DNA of 64,000 nt from Dryas octopetala (GCA_963921425.1 OY992832.1:33003475-33067474); one strand, 5' to 3'; positions 35,522-47,110 are shown, counted from the first letter of the stretch. Numbers and translations: made by a program. The notes: generated by a model from the sequence alone, not told the origin.

Positions 35522-36451
35522 TCAAGAGTGACTGAAGCTGGTAGCAATGGGGATGACAATGACGAGAATGAGCAGCAGAAGGAGTATGAGTCCGAGACAC
35601 ATCCACTTCCTGGTGTTCCTCTGGTATCCCTTGGCAGTGGTGAGATGTTTGGTTCCATCCTTAACATAGTGGGAAGCATTCATGACATGATGTTCGATGT
35701 CGTCCATCTGCTCGCCCTGGGCCTCCACCATAACAGCCATGTCCAAGAAAACCTGATGAAGCTCAAGCAGGCTCTTCTCAATGTCCTTGGCGGCGTCATG
35801 TCTGTCCTGTATCTCCACCACTGTCTCCAGCACCTTCCCCCTACCATGCTCCTGTATCGCTCTCCCAAGAAATTCCTCCCCTCCTCCCTCTCCATTGGAG
35901 ATGATCTTCTCGATCACCTCCTCGTTCGGGTACTCTCCTGTCACCGTGAAGTAGCGTCTTCCCACCGTCTCCTTGTACTCACTCATCATTCTCTGCCTCA
36001 GACCCTGAAACTCCATCATCAGCTCCTTTAGCTTCTTACGCAGCCCATTCGTCACTGCAATCCTCGTCCTGTAAATTGGGGTGCCTTCTTTGTACCCTGA
36101 GAGCCTCTTGTTGGCTGCATTGGCACGGTCCATGTCTTCCAGCTGAGATCGGATGGCCCTGGCCTTCTTCAGCACCGTCAGAATATCACCATTGATTCTG
36201 CTACGCAAGGATTGCAAGGCCTCCGACTTGTGGAGCGACTTGCTCTCCTCGTTCGCCTGCTGGAGGCGGACCAGAATGTCACGCACACAACCCATCTCCT
36301 GCTTCACCTTTTCGGCCTCTTCCAGGAACAGACCAAGGTCGCTTGTCGAGGATGACATCTCCAAATTCCCGGCTTCCAGGTCCAAATCTTTCATAGCCTC
36401 CTTCTTTAGATCCACATAGTTGGTGAACGATTTCGTCATCAGGTCGTTCAT
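35522..36451 (-). CDS. SYP111: Cytokinesis-specific syntaxin KNOLLE (Qa-SNARE SYP111)
   Basis: A single open exon of 309 residues, the length of Arabidopsis KNOLLE (310). It begins MNDLMTKSF, as in the SYP11 family. The N-terminal three-helix bundle spans about residues 40-165, with KETVGRRYFTVTGE after it. The SNARE motif lies at about 208-270 and includes LHQVFLDMAVMVEAQGEQMD, with the zero-layer glutamine at Q245. One C-terminal membrane anchor follows (about 284-304). The stretch EEFLGRAIQEHGRGKVLETV is KNOLLE-like and separates it from SYP112. KNOLLE drives homotypic vesicle fusion at the growing cell plate, with SNAP33, NPSN11/SYP71 and VAMP721/722 as partners and KEULE as regulator. 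Three AACGGCTA elements about 240-310 bp upstream suggest G2/M control. Confidence 0.95.
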   Translation of the reverse strand: MNDLMTKSFTNYVDLKKEAMKDLDLEAGNLEMSSSTSDLGLFLEEAEKVKQEMGCVRDILVRLQQANEESKSLHKSEALQSLRSRINGDILTVLKKARAIRSQLEDMDRANAANKRLSGYKEGTPIYRTRIAVTNGLRKKLKELMMEFQGLRQRMMSEYKETVGRRYFTVTGEYPNEEVIEKIISNGEGGGEEFLGRAIQEHGRGKVLETVVEIQDRHDAAKDIEKSLLELHQVFLDMAVMVEAQGEQMDDIEHHVMNASHYVKDGTKHLTTAKGYQRNTRKWMCLGLILLLLLILVIVIPIATSFSHS

Positions 36452-36692
36452 CTTTCCTTTGGAGGAAATGAAACAAAATTACTCTCTTCAATTGAATCAA
36501 TCAAGCAATATATGAAATCCAGCTGAACAAGTCTTAGACAATTACTCGTGCATACCTTTTCCAATTACAGATTGGCCGGGAACAAATCAGGCAACAAATC
36601 AGCTCCAACTCCAAGATCTCAGGTGCTTTCCAAATCAAATACTTATCCAAGACCCAAGCCGATGACTTGCTTTTAATACAATGAGATTTCTA

Positions 36693-36759
36693 AACGGCTA
36701 TTTTCAAGTTTTAAACAACTCGGTATCAGAAAAATAGCCGTTTCAGATCCCAACGGCTA
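36693..36759 (+). promoter_or_regulatory. Three MSA-type (MYB3R) elements upstream of KNOLLE
   Basis: The core AACGGCTA occurs at 36693-36700, inverted at 36735-36742, and at 36752-36759. The last sits in CCCAACGGCTA (36749-36759), a full match to the mitosis-specific activator consensus YCYAACGGYYA. They lie about 240-310 bp from the KNOLLE ATG. MYB3R proteins bind MSA elements in promoters of G2/M genes, and KNOLLE of Arabidopsis is a known target. Confidence 0.75.
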
Positions 36760-36899
36760 TAATTCAAATATCCGTGGGGCCCAATGTTTTTCTGAAGCCA
36801 TGTTTTAGAACTTTTAGGCTTCTAGCCCAAGAATTTGATCCATATTCCACCCGTTATGAGTTGGGCTTATGCGCTTTATTTTATTAGAAAATAAGGAAA

Positions 36900-37341
36900 A
36901 TTATCAACACCCTTTAATGAATGTGCTTAATTTAGGATTAATTTTTAACACCTTTTGAGTTTTATCGCATTTTTACAACACTTTTTAAAATTTCAAAATT
37001 ACAGCAAGACCTTTTGAGCTTTTGAATTATTTTCACATAACCCCTTCTATTATAATTTCGTCAAAACACATTTCTAAATGACAACTTAACTTTAGCGTTA
37101 ATTTACACTTACACCTAATAATTGTCAACACCCTTTAATGAGTGTACTCAATTTAGGGTTAATTATTGACACTCTTTGAGGTTTATTGTATTTTTACATA
37201 CACTTTTTAAAGTTTTAAAAATTACAGCAAGACCCTTTGAGGTTTTAAACTATTTTCACATAACCCCTTCTATTATAATTTCATCAAAAAACATTTCGAA
37301 ATGACAACTTAACCTTAGCAGTAATTTACACTGACACCTAA
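36900..37341. repeat. 221-bp tandem duplication
   Basis: Two adjacent copies (36900-37120 and 37121-about 37341) begin TCAACACCCTTTAATGA. They share blocks such as TTACAGCAAGACC and TTTTCACATAACCCCTTCTA. Divergence by eye is roughly one base in eight. The content resembles MITE or LTR-flank sequence, but no inverted ends were found. Confidence 0.85.
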
Positions 37342-38294
37342 GGTTTATCATTCTCTTAGATTCCATAAATTCATGTACAACCCCTAATGTTTTAGCATGT
37401 TTCATAACCCTAAATAAAAAAGGACATGACAGAATCTAGTAAACTCTAAAATAATACTCACACAGTTTAAATAGTGTTTGGCTATAGTAATATTCCTTTT
37501 GTAATATTGTAATATTTTTTTTGTCTAGAATTAAGGTTCATAAAATTTAGGTACTAAATTTCAGTGTTTCTAACTGTATAACAGTACAACTTTTTGACTG
37601 AGTCACAATCGCAACTTATTTCATTTGTTAATTTTTTTTTCAAGTGTTTGTATTATGGGTTAAACACAACATTAGTGTTTAGTCTTTAGGTTGTAGGGCT
37701 TCATTCCCTAAGCCAAAATCTAAAAGCCTTTTTTTTTTTTGGCCACTTAAAAGCCTTAAACCTTAATAAACTCTAAACTTTTATGAACTCCATATAGTCA
37801 CCACTATGCATGCTCATACAACTTTCAGAAAATCACAAATGTGAAAACATTCGAAAGCTTTCAAGTTAAAATTGTAACGAGATTCCAAATTCAAGAAACA
37901 TTACCTGATGACCGAACACACAAATAAGCGAACTAAAGTTAAGGTAGCAAAAGCATCCATTCTATGGTTGTACCTCACATATAGGCTATCTACATGTTAT
38001 ACAATCATACCACATAAGAAGCTTCCAAGTCGAATTGTGAATTTTTTTAAATTAGCTAAATTTGTGTGGTTTGGAAAATCAGGGGTTGAAGTCATGCATG
38101 TGTAAATATAAAATGGTTATCGGTTGCACAAAATAAACTGCAAACCCTCGAAGGAATTGAAGGACTTTTCTAAGTTCACTGTAAGTACCCACAATTATTA
38201 TTATTATTTTTCATATTTTGGTGGTACTATCCAACAAATTTCATTTTGTAGTTATGTGAGCTTTACATTATTAGTAGGATCTTTAGCTTGGTGT

Positions 38295-38380
38295 AGGGGA
38301 TCCAGAAAGGGATGACACTGAGGGGGATCCATAAGGGGATGACACTGAAGGGGATCCAGAGGGGGATGATACTGATGGTG
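38295..38380 (+). repeat. Short tandem repeat reading as an acidic peptide
   Basis: Three units of about 27 bp, GGGGATCCAGA..GGGATGACACTGA-like. In one frame they encode G-D-P-E-x-D-D-T-[ED] repeats, interrupted by one TAA in the second unit. It could be the tail of a decayed gene, but nothing else around it is recognisable. Confidence 0.6.
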
Positions 38381-39194
38381 ATATATAGCTTGGCCATTTT
38401 TGTGTGAGAACTGGCAGGGTGATATATAGCTTGATACAAATTTAGTCTTTTGTACGTAGTGGGTTTAGTTGTGGCATGACCAAGTTTAATAGTTTTAGAT
38501 GCTTTTAGTTGTAAGAATGTTGAAGGTAGATAGAAAGATTTGTAATTTAGGCTTCAACTGACATATATATGTAATGCAAGTTGCCTTCAGTTCAATTATG
38601 TGTTTCCAGATTTTTGAGTAGTCTATTAATTAGTATTGTTCATTTGAGGTTACATGTATTTAGGTGCATATGAGTTTTACTATTATCTAAATTCAAATCC
38701 CACAAATACATATTCAAATCCTCTAGAATTTTAATGGTGAATTAAGTATTTTGCAAATCATATGGTTAAGACACCAGATCGGATGAATGGTGACAATGGA
38801 TTTCAATTATGCAACAAACTGGCCAACCATTACCACAACGGTAGGTTTATACCCACTAATAGTTGGAACTAGTTATACATATGAGCCAATATAAACATGA
38901 TAGTCCTTCAATCCATGGTCCATGGAAGGACATTGTTTACTAATTAATTGCCAAACTGATTTACCAACTAATCCTTTAATGGTGCATTATGTTAACAACT
39001 AACTGCAACAACAGTGGCAGTTTGAAACTGTCAGAAACCTGGACAGTTTGTGTTTGCTACGTACATCCACCCTTCATTTGAAAAGGTTGCTGTTGTTGCC
39101 ACTTAGCCAGCCCAACCTGAACAACTAACGAGCAAATGAAAGGAATAGTGTGACTAATGTTCAGAGCAACTAGAAATAGTTGCAGAACTACCAA

Positions 39195-39606
39195 TAGATG
39201 ACAGAAAAAAATAGTGACCATTGCTGGAAAATGGTGTATGAGGAGGGTCCTCCTTGGTTCAATGTTTTGATTGAATCTGATGTACCCTCTTAACTATTAT
39301 TAATTTAAGTCTTTGCTCTTGAAAAAAAAAAAAATTCATCCAAGAGAGTAGTACTGGAAGTATGCTTTAAAGCTAATATCTTAGGATATATTTAATTGTC
39401 ATTTATTGATTTATAGTAATTAATCACAATTAAATATATCCTAAGATATTAACTTTAAAGCATACTTCCAGTACTCTCTTGGATGAATTATTTTTTTTCA
39501 AGAGCAAAGACATATATTAATTATAGTTAATCAAAACATTCAACCAAGGAGGACCCTCCTCATACACCATTTTCCAGCAATGGTCACTATTTTTTTCTGT
39601 CATCTA
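39195..39606. repeat. Long foldback (about 190-bp arms)
   Basis: Left arm 39195 to about 39400 and right arm about 39420 to 39606 are inverse complements with few changes. Matching blocks include TAGATGACAG, AGTGACCATTGCTGG, ATGAGGAGGGTCCTCC, TCTTGGATGA reading inverted, and AATATATCCTAAGATATTAA. The left arm has an extra roughly 25 bases around 39275-39300. The ends are TAGATGACAG and CTGTCATCTA. No coding capacity. It is either a foldback MITE or a hairpin locus. Confidence 0.9.
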
Positions 39607-40460
39607 TAACCAATTGAAGATTACAAATTAAGAGAGGGTGTTAGAAGTTAATTTGTAACCTCAGAGCCATAAATTAGTCCAAAGGAATTCCAAATCCTCG
39701 GAACATGTTCAAATTTATTTTCTAGACGGCTCCTTCCATAGAATAAATAGATGAGTGTCTGTAGCTTTTAATATTAAGTTTAATAACCTAAAACCTCATC
39801 TGTATTATGCAGGAGCTAGCAATAGTTCTGCAGTAGAAGAAAAACATCAGTTTCTTTGTAATCCTCATTCTTGTTCATGAAAGATTGAATCTATCTTGAT
39901 AACATATGCTGTTATTCTGCCCATCTTTTATCTGTTCCCCCCAAACACATAAGAATTTGATATCTAGCTTAGCCATGAGTTCCGCTTTGGAGGACAGGCC
40001 CAAAATTGCCACAGGTTCTAGTTGATGCAACTAGTTTCTAATGAATTCTACCACATACAACAAAAAAAAAAAAAAAACAAACAAAAAAACAAATAAGAAT
40101 TAATCTCATATGCAATCTGTTTCATAGCAAAAAGTTCATATAATAATCATATATCCAGCAATATCAACCGTTTGGAACATCTCAAATAAAGTCCTTGCAA
40201 AACATCTGCAAGAGAACCAATTCTATGTCAGTGTACAGCAACAATAGAAGATAATGAAAATATTGAAAGGTACAAGGAGAGGATGGCATTTCACCAATCG
40301 CATTTCCCTTTGTACCTTTAGTATTTATTTACAATCTACTCTACCGTCATTTGGCAATAATGTACAGTCACTTCATACTTGATACAAGCAACAAGGCTGT
40401 TCATCAATTTCTTTTTTCTTTTTTCTTTTCTTCTTTTCCTTCCCTCAAAACATTAATTTC

Positions 40461-42104
40461 TCAGAACTTGCAGGAAGTTCCCAACCTCTGCTTCAAGTTC
40501 AAGCACTGTGGGCTGTTGAATACCTCTGGCAAAAGCTTCTCAAAACTGTCCAAGAACAATTCCCATTCATCTTGACTCATGTCTCCAAAAGATATTGCTC
40601 CTGTTTCACAATTGAGAGTATGCACTGAGAAACTCACACTCTTCATCAAACCCCGTACTTTGTGACCATCACTAGTACTGCCATCATCACTACCATTACT
40701 GCCGCTCAAAGTCTTTTTATCATAATCATTGTAATCATGGTTATTTTCCTCAAATAGTGGAGACAGAAATGCATCGGGTGACCCAGTAATTGATCCTGCA
40801 GATGAAAACCTTGACATATTAGGTGGCTTACTTATTCCAGGATGGCTCTGTAAGAGTTGAGGAATATCCAAATTCTCATCGAAACCTTCTTTACTATCAT
40901 TCTCAAATTGAAATATTTCAAGTTCTCCAATTTTTTCTTTCTTTTCATCATCTGTACTAGGCATGGAAGCCTTAGCCTGTAAACAAAGATTCTCTAATTC
41001 ACTCAATCTTTCTTCTCCAGCACAGAACTGCCGTGTCATCATTTCGCCTATATCACCAAGACAAAGCCCAGCAACAGTAGCCCGCTTCAAGAAGACAGTG
41101 CATAGTACCAGAACACGGATAGCAGCCTCCCGTAAAGAAGGAATCTGAGCTCGTAGAAGCTCTGCATCTTTGTAGGGGTCCAGATTGGATATGTACTCAA
41201 CTTCAGACTCGGAAAAAGGAACTGAAGCCTGCGGCCAGTGCAGCCATTCAAAATATGGATCATCAAGCCACTCAGGAAGACAAAGACCATGGTCAATAGG
41301 CACAAGCTCAGCCACACCAACTGCATAATTGTTCTGCTCGTATTTCTTAATGAGCATATTCCCTGCGTGCCTGTCAAGATTTAGAAGTCTTACATCAAAA
41401 ATTCCAATACGATGAACTGAAGAAACTGAGAAACCTGAAGCACCTAACTCTCCTGCATCAAAGTCGTGATCCACGAAGCGCTGCAGAGAAGCAATTTTAT
41501 AGGGTGTAGCTGAAATTGTGGCTGCATTTTTAATGTGGAATGCAACATGAGAAATTTTTACTAAAGCTGTTGGAGGAACACCAGCGAATCCAGCATGGTC
41601 AAGGAGAAAAGCTGCCAATTCTCGAAAGCCAGATTCACCAATTCGAACTGAGCGTTTCAAACCAGGTTGGCCCAGCATCCTACCCCCAAAGCCTTTAGGG
41701 TTGTTGAAAGCTAAAGGTTCTTCATCTATGGGCTTTGCTACAGCAATAGTGTCACCATTTTGACTACATACGAAGTAGGAACCCCCTAGTCCACTTGACA
41801 CCGGAAAGAGATCAGCACCAGAAGCCAAAGCTATGGCGACCTCCACTACGAGGGCATGTACCCTAGGTATCCTGCTGCCACCAAAAATCTCAATCCTCGG
41901 ATTAGTGTCAAACTCTTCCTCCAATGCAGTGGTTCGGGATAGACATGGGGTGGAGAAGCTTTTGTGAAAATTATCACCTCTGAATGCATGTTTTAAGGAG
42001 TGGGCAAGTATGCTGTGATCGAGCTGAGTGTAGGATTGTAATCGGCATCGCTGGGATCGGCTGAATGGCTTGAATCCATGATGTTGATCAACTGCTACAG
42101 CCAT
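40461..42104 (-). CDS. PI4KG1: Phosphatidylinositol 4-kinase gamma 1-like (type II PI4K, no ubiquitin-like domain)
   Basis: An intact single coding exon. I start it at ATG 42104 (context CAAAATGGCT), giving 547 residues. An upstream in-frame ATG at 42164 would add 20 residues that look like translated 5' UTR. The PI3/4-kinase-like domain has GLGGSYFV (105-112), an AVAKP lysine (K124), NNPKGFGG, the catalytic NLDRHAGN (242-249) and PIDHGLCLP (269-277). The N-terminal ubiquitin-like domains of PI4K gamma 3-7 are absent, as in the gamma 1/gamma 8 group. The C-terminal third is Ser/Asp-rich, ending with a conserved DEWELFLDSFEKLLPE segment. The family is annotated as phosphatidylinositol 4-kinases; some members phosphorylate proteins instead of lipid. 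Several 5' UTR introns lie upstream, to 43.7 kb. Confidence 0.92.
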   Translation of the reverse strand: MAVAVDQHHGFKPFSRSQRCRLQSYTQLDHSILAHSLKHAFRGDNFHKSFSTPCLSRTTALEEEFDTNPRIEIFGGSRIPRVHALVVEVAIALASGADLFPVSSGLGGSYFVCSQNGDTIAVAKPIDEEPLAFNNPKGFGGRMLGQPGLKRSVRIGESGFRELAAFLLDHAGFAGVPPTALVKISHVAFHIKNAATISATPYKIASLQRFVDHDFDAGELGASGFSVSSVHRIGIFDVRLLNLDRHAGNMLIKKYEQNNYAVGVAELVPIDHGLCLPEWLDDPYFEWLHWPQASVPFSESEVEYISNLDPYKDAELLRAQIPSLREAAIRVLVLCTVFLKRATVAGLCLGDIGEMMTRQFCAGEERLSELENLCLQAKASMPSTDDEKKEKIGELEIFQFENDSKEGFDENLDIPQLLQSHPGISKPPNMSRFSSAGSITGSPDAFLSPLFEENNHDYNDYDKKTLSGSNGSDDGSTSDGHKVRGLMKSVSFSVHTLNCETGAISFGDMSQDEWELFLDSFEKLLPEVFNSPQCLNLKQRLGTSCKF

Positions 42105-43730
42105 TTTGAAAAATCTCATGCAGGTAAGAATGGAAGCAGTGCATGCCAGGGGACTTTTGCTCAAAAGATCCCCTGAGAATTAGTCTTTCCTGGGAGATTA
42201 AGCATCATTTATCTGCATGTTAAACAAAAGCAAACTTAACATCTGTTTCCAAGAATTGCATATAGAATAGCAAAATGCATTAAGAAAAAACTTCGCAAAC
42301 AAAATATCATTTTGTTAAGACACAAAAAAATAGTTGACATGTCAATTCATACATCAGAATTCTAAAACTTATCTCAGTTTAATTTGCTGATAGTAGGAAA
42401 CTAGATTTCAGATGTAATATGAAAAAATTCTTAACTGTTGTATTCATCTAAATGCATGTCTGAATTACAAACTCAATTATAAAGCGGTGCTCATATTTCT
42501 ATCACTAGATGTAAATAAAAAAGGGAAAAAAAAAAAATCAACTATGTAGTAAGGAAAATGAACAAAAATTGAACGCACAAGAATTCTCTTTAAAATAAGA
42601 TTTCTTTCAGTCATAAAATTATTTTTGCTACCAAAATTGCATACTCGGGCATGTTAATTGTGAACTGTATAAATATTTTAATAATCATTGAACAACCAAC
42701 GTTGATGACAATTTTCTCCATCTATTTCAGATCATATCTCATTTTCTTCAGAACATCCCCTGTCATGTGGGTCTTTCTAATTAAGAACTAAGAATCGTGC
42801 ACTGTTCGGAAAAAGAGATGACCTCGGCTAGTGTTGATCGCTGAGCTACTGCCGTTATTTCATATGAAGAACTTCAAAAACTTTTACATGGTGGAGAAAT
42901 TTCCAACCCTTCTTATGTCAATTTATATGCCAATTGAACTTTACTTGTAGAAACTAAATTCAGCTAATCTAGAAAGGTTAACAGGAAGGCAGGGTTTTCA
43001 AAAAGAAATTCACCCACATAGCCTATGATGATATACATGTTATCGATGATAAGACCCTTCATCTTAATTTCTAGAGATTTCACACTGCACATGAGTTGTT
43101 TCATGAGCATTAATATAAAACAAAGTTTATGTAAGATATGAAAACACATTAAAATTGGTGAAGGAAATAATAAAATTATCTCACCAAAGAGTGGCATACA
43201 GGTGGCAAATATGGTATGCTAGATTCATTCCCCTAATTTGTGAATGGCCAAAGATAGAGCCCAACTTCTCTCCATTTCGGAAGAATCCATCAGAACCTGC
43301 ATATTATGTAGAATGTAGACCCAGAAATTCAGACTAAGAACAGTACAAAAATTACTCCAGCAACAAAACAAAACAAAACAAGAAAAAGGAATTATAAGCT
43401 AGAAATAAAAAACCAACCTATTATTCCCTCGCTCCTCCGCACATAAATCGCCACGATATTCTGAAACATAGAGCAAATGGGCAAAAGATTGTACATTACT
43501 GATCAATTATACATACAAGGAAATTAAATTAAAGACGTACATATAAACTTTACACAGAGACACACAGACACACATATATATATACATATATAAGAAAATG
43601 AAAAGAAAAATTAAAGAGGTAGAGAGAGAGAGAGACGTACCCTGAACACTGGCAAGGCATTCAGGGAGACGAACAGCAAGGGGAGCGTGAGAGAAAACAG
43701 TTTGTTACCCAATTTTGTTTAAACCTGTAT
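42105..43730 (-). other. 5' UTR exons and introns of the PI4K gene
   Basis: Splice signals on the minus strand suggest non-coding leader exons: a first exon ending at 43641 (GTACGT donor), 43418-43460 (TTTCAG acceptor, donor after AATAATAG), 43185-43296 (TATGCAG acceptor, GTGAGA donor) and the coding exon starting at 42212 (CATGCAG acceptor). No coding frame links them, so they are read as 5' UTR. Positions are inferred from splice motifs only. Confidence 0.5.
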
Positions 43731-46589
43731 ATGATCTCCACCCCCACTCTTGATAATAATACTATAACTTTCAACTTTCAACCACCCCAATCCCCAACCT
43801 CCTTCGATCCCCTCCCCTTTTTTTTTGTTTTTTTTGTTTTTGGTTTTAGTTTTTCTCGTTTCTTTCCCTCCTCCCTCTGCCTCTCCCTCTCCCTCTCCCT
43901 GTGGGTTGGTGGTTTCACATCCCCTCTTTTTTTGGTGCGAATCTTGCGCCAACGTTTTTCTATTTCCGGACATGTTTGATATGTTTGTCATTGTTTGTTT
44001 TCACTCATCACTCTTCAGTCTTCACTTTGTGTCTCGGAGAGCAAAGTGAATGTAAAAGTATGGTATTGGATTCAAATTGTTAGGTGACCCGCGCATAAGG
44101 CCATCCACATTGTGTAAGCGAGTTTGATAGTGATTTTGAGTGTGAAAGTTACTTGATTCTTATCTAAATAGTGCTGAGGATGAATCTTATCTGAATAGTA
44201 GTGGTGAGAACGATTCTAATACATACTGTATCTGTAGTTTGTTATATGTGTTGTATATATAACGGTGCTGAAAGTAATATTGCTGTAAGCCTGTAACAAA
44301 TTAAATACAATCTAATTTTGATTAAGTGATCATTAATTAATAATTTATAACGTAAAATTAAAGATGGCTCTAGTCTATGGTCAGATGAATGAACTGTCGG
44401 GAGCTCGTATGAGAGTTGCTTTAACCGCCCTAACTATGACATAATATTTCCGAGATGTTAATGAACAAGACGTATGAAAATTATATCAATTTCACTATTT
44501 TAATAAAATCTTTAATATGAGTTCGACATTTAATATTTATAAAAAACTTTAAGAGTCCGTTAATGAATAGATACTGGCCCTTATTTTCTTAACCAAACCC
44601 ACCTAATGCCCCCTCCTTCCTTTGCTGCGGGCCAACTATTACAACAGTTGATCGAACAACCCATTTTTTATTTGCGAACATTCATGAAAGATACAACACG
44701 CAAATACAGTGCACATGAATCACATTGCCCCTATACACATCATTACATCATCACTGTTTTTTTTATTAAAGCGTACATAGCAAAAGTAAATATATTTTTT
44801 ATATCTTTTACTATTCATTTAGTTATCATAAGAAGGCCTTCGAAAGAGACATCTTATCACTTTTTTTGTTAGACCTGCCCATAATTCAAAATGTAAATCA
44901 ATTTTAGAGGTAGATACTCATTTTGCAATGTTAAAAATATCAAACACTTTCAATGTTAAAAATATCAATCAATCCCTTAAAAAAAAAAAAAAAATCATCT
45001 CTACAAAAAATGCCAGTTTACTAAAATCGAACAAAACTTTGAAATTAATTTTTAAAAACTTTAAACAAACTTATCCATAGCATGGTACTGTCCAACACAA
45101 AAACAATAATTCTTAAATTAAGACCATTTATATTTGTCATACAACAAAAAATAAGGGTAAACTTGAAAATATTGAAATTGAACGTACTGATTAGAAAATT
45201 GGAATTGCAAACTGAAACTACAAATTGAAACTGTATCAGGAAACTGAAACTGCATCTGAAAATTGAAACTGCAACAAAATAATAGATTAAATCTCAGTCA
45301 ATTTAAAAATAAAACAAGCAAAATCATGTACAAAAAATCAAACAAAACACAAAATAAATCTCAAGTCACCAAAAGAACAAAATAAAACAACAAATCAAGT
45401 AATCAAAACAATACAAATCATTCATAAATACATGAAACAAAAAAATCAGTAAACAAAAAATTGAAAATGATAAATAATTAATATAAATATAATTGGAAAT
45501 ATATATGTTTTTTAAAATAAAATTATAGATCACTAGTTGATTGATTGGTTTGTCTAAAAGTATAAAGATGTGGAGTACAAATGACATTATGCCAAACTCA
45601 CTTTTCTTCTATTCGTGCTGGTAGGTGTGCAAGTAGATTGTGGGCGTGAGTGTGTAGGTTATGGCTTATGGGGGTTCATCATGTACTGTGGGGAACCGTG
45701 CAGTATGAGAGTACTTGCTTCATGAAGGGTAAAAACATAAATATGCAACTCATAAAATGCCACACATGTCAAGCTAAACACGTTGACATACCTGATTATT
45801 AATTTTTCTTACCTTATTATTACATATAATCAATTGGTGCACTAGAGATTAAATGGATGCATGTATAGTAATTATTTCAAAATTTAATATGAAATTCATA
45901 AAAACGGTATATTCAATAAGTGCAATAGAAATACATCTAGAACCACATAAAATCAACATAAAATAAACAACCACAACAACAACACCTGAAAACAAAGAAA
46001 ACGATGATCCATCTTATTTTGTTGTTTGTAACCATTTACAGCATTCGTCAATGGTTTTTATGAGGTAGGGGCCAATCAGGGTGTCCTAGTTCAATGGGCG
46101 CCATCAGACCATTTTCTCAATCTTCGATCAGTTTTTCAACTTCATAATCTGAACACGATTGGAAGGGAAGGTAAAGGTCTCTTTTGATGAAGGTGTCTAT
46201 GACTCTGTCTGCGGGAGCGAGCATGTTGTCGTTTTGAGCATGGCGACCACTAGTGTGACGGGACAAGACCTCGTTGTCCAAACTATAACAAAAGTCACAT
46301 AGAGTGAATGTTGTTAGGTCATCACACATGCACAAGCTCCAACCTAGTTCGTTGAGTCGTACCTCAAGCAATACTCAAATAGTAGTGCATTTGGGTCAGG
46401 GTCACTCTTACACAGCCGTTTGTCTAATTATTGGTTGGAGGGATTAGGGGGCTCTTCGGAGTCGGTTGCTTGGCACTATTTCTTGAGGATGAAGTCATCG
46501 GTACGTGACAATGGAAAATGGGTGTGAAGAGCTAGTAATGGATGATTGTTATTTAGAGTGGAAATTGTCTGGGCCCCCCCATTGGATAC
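43731..46589. other. Intergenic between PI4K and Copia A
   Basis: A pyrimidine-rich tract (43790-43900) may be PI4K promoter or leader. 44099-44560 is a Harbinger-related fragment. 44600-46589 is AT-rich with no gene I can support. Confidence 0.4.
44099..44560. mobile_element. Harbinger-related fragment or MITE
   Basis: GGCCATCCACATTGTG follows TAA (44096-44098), matching the terminal pattern of the complete Harbinger element. About 220 bp further, the TTGATTAAGTGAT..TTAATTAATAATTT block and a later TATTTTAATAAAATCTTTAA block resemble the left subterminal region of that element (22955-23060). No matching right terminus was found. Confidence 0.45.
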
Positions 46590-47108
46590 TATTGGATTTT
46601 AGACATATAATTCTCTCTCTTGTTGGGCTCGTCTCTGTTTCAGAGACTTAATGTGACCCACAATCAAGTTCTCTAATAAAAATAACTAGGCCCATATATA
46701 CATGTGTTATTGTAAACACTTATGTTGAACATAATAGTAGACCGTTGAGGTGACAAAAGTCAAACTACCTTTTACATTTAGGACTCTAGTAGTGGGTTGA
46801 GGAGAGATTTCAGCTGAACCACCTTCCTTGATGGTAGGAACATATATTAGTCAGTTGATTTTCCACGTTCATTTCAAAAGGGTCCCTGGTCTAGCTTATA
46901 TATATGCATGTGTATACTATCAATAAGGCACTCAAGTAAGATATAGGTCAGAAGATCTTTTGAAATAGAGATTAGTTCTTAGGCAAGCAGAGTATTTGGT
47001 TGTTATCATCAGGGGACTGTTTTTTCACGACTTGGACAACAATGGCTGGAGGTAAACTCACTTAACTTCCGCTGTGCAATTCATATTGCTTTTATTCCAG
47101 TTCTTATA
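46590..47108 (+). repeat. 5' LTR of Copia A
   Basis: Begins TATTGGATTTTAGAC (the usual TG start seems changed to TA) and ends TTCTTATA directly before TTTGGTATCAGAGCC. A TATATATATG promoter motif is at about 46896. Boundaries are estimated, because no second LTR is available for comparison. Confidence 0.6.
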
Positions 47109-47110
47109 TT

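Larger units (their letters stand above)
36760..40150. other. Intergenic between KNOLLE and PI4K
   Basis: No gene supported. It holds the 221-bp tandem duplication (36900-37340), the acidic-repeat block (38295-38380) and the foldback (39195-39606); the rest is AT-rich. Confidence 0.5.

Noticed and set aside
35504..36031. 175-codon plus-strand frame
   Set aside because: Shadow of the KNOLLE coding exon.
35522..36451. Assignment as SYP112 syntaxin
   Set aside because: The FLGRAIQEHGRGKVLETVVEIQ stretch and overall length agree better with KNOLLE/SYP111.
46117..46371. 84-codon minus-strand frame with several Cys
   Set aside because: No recognisable family and no promoter or splice context; likely chance.
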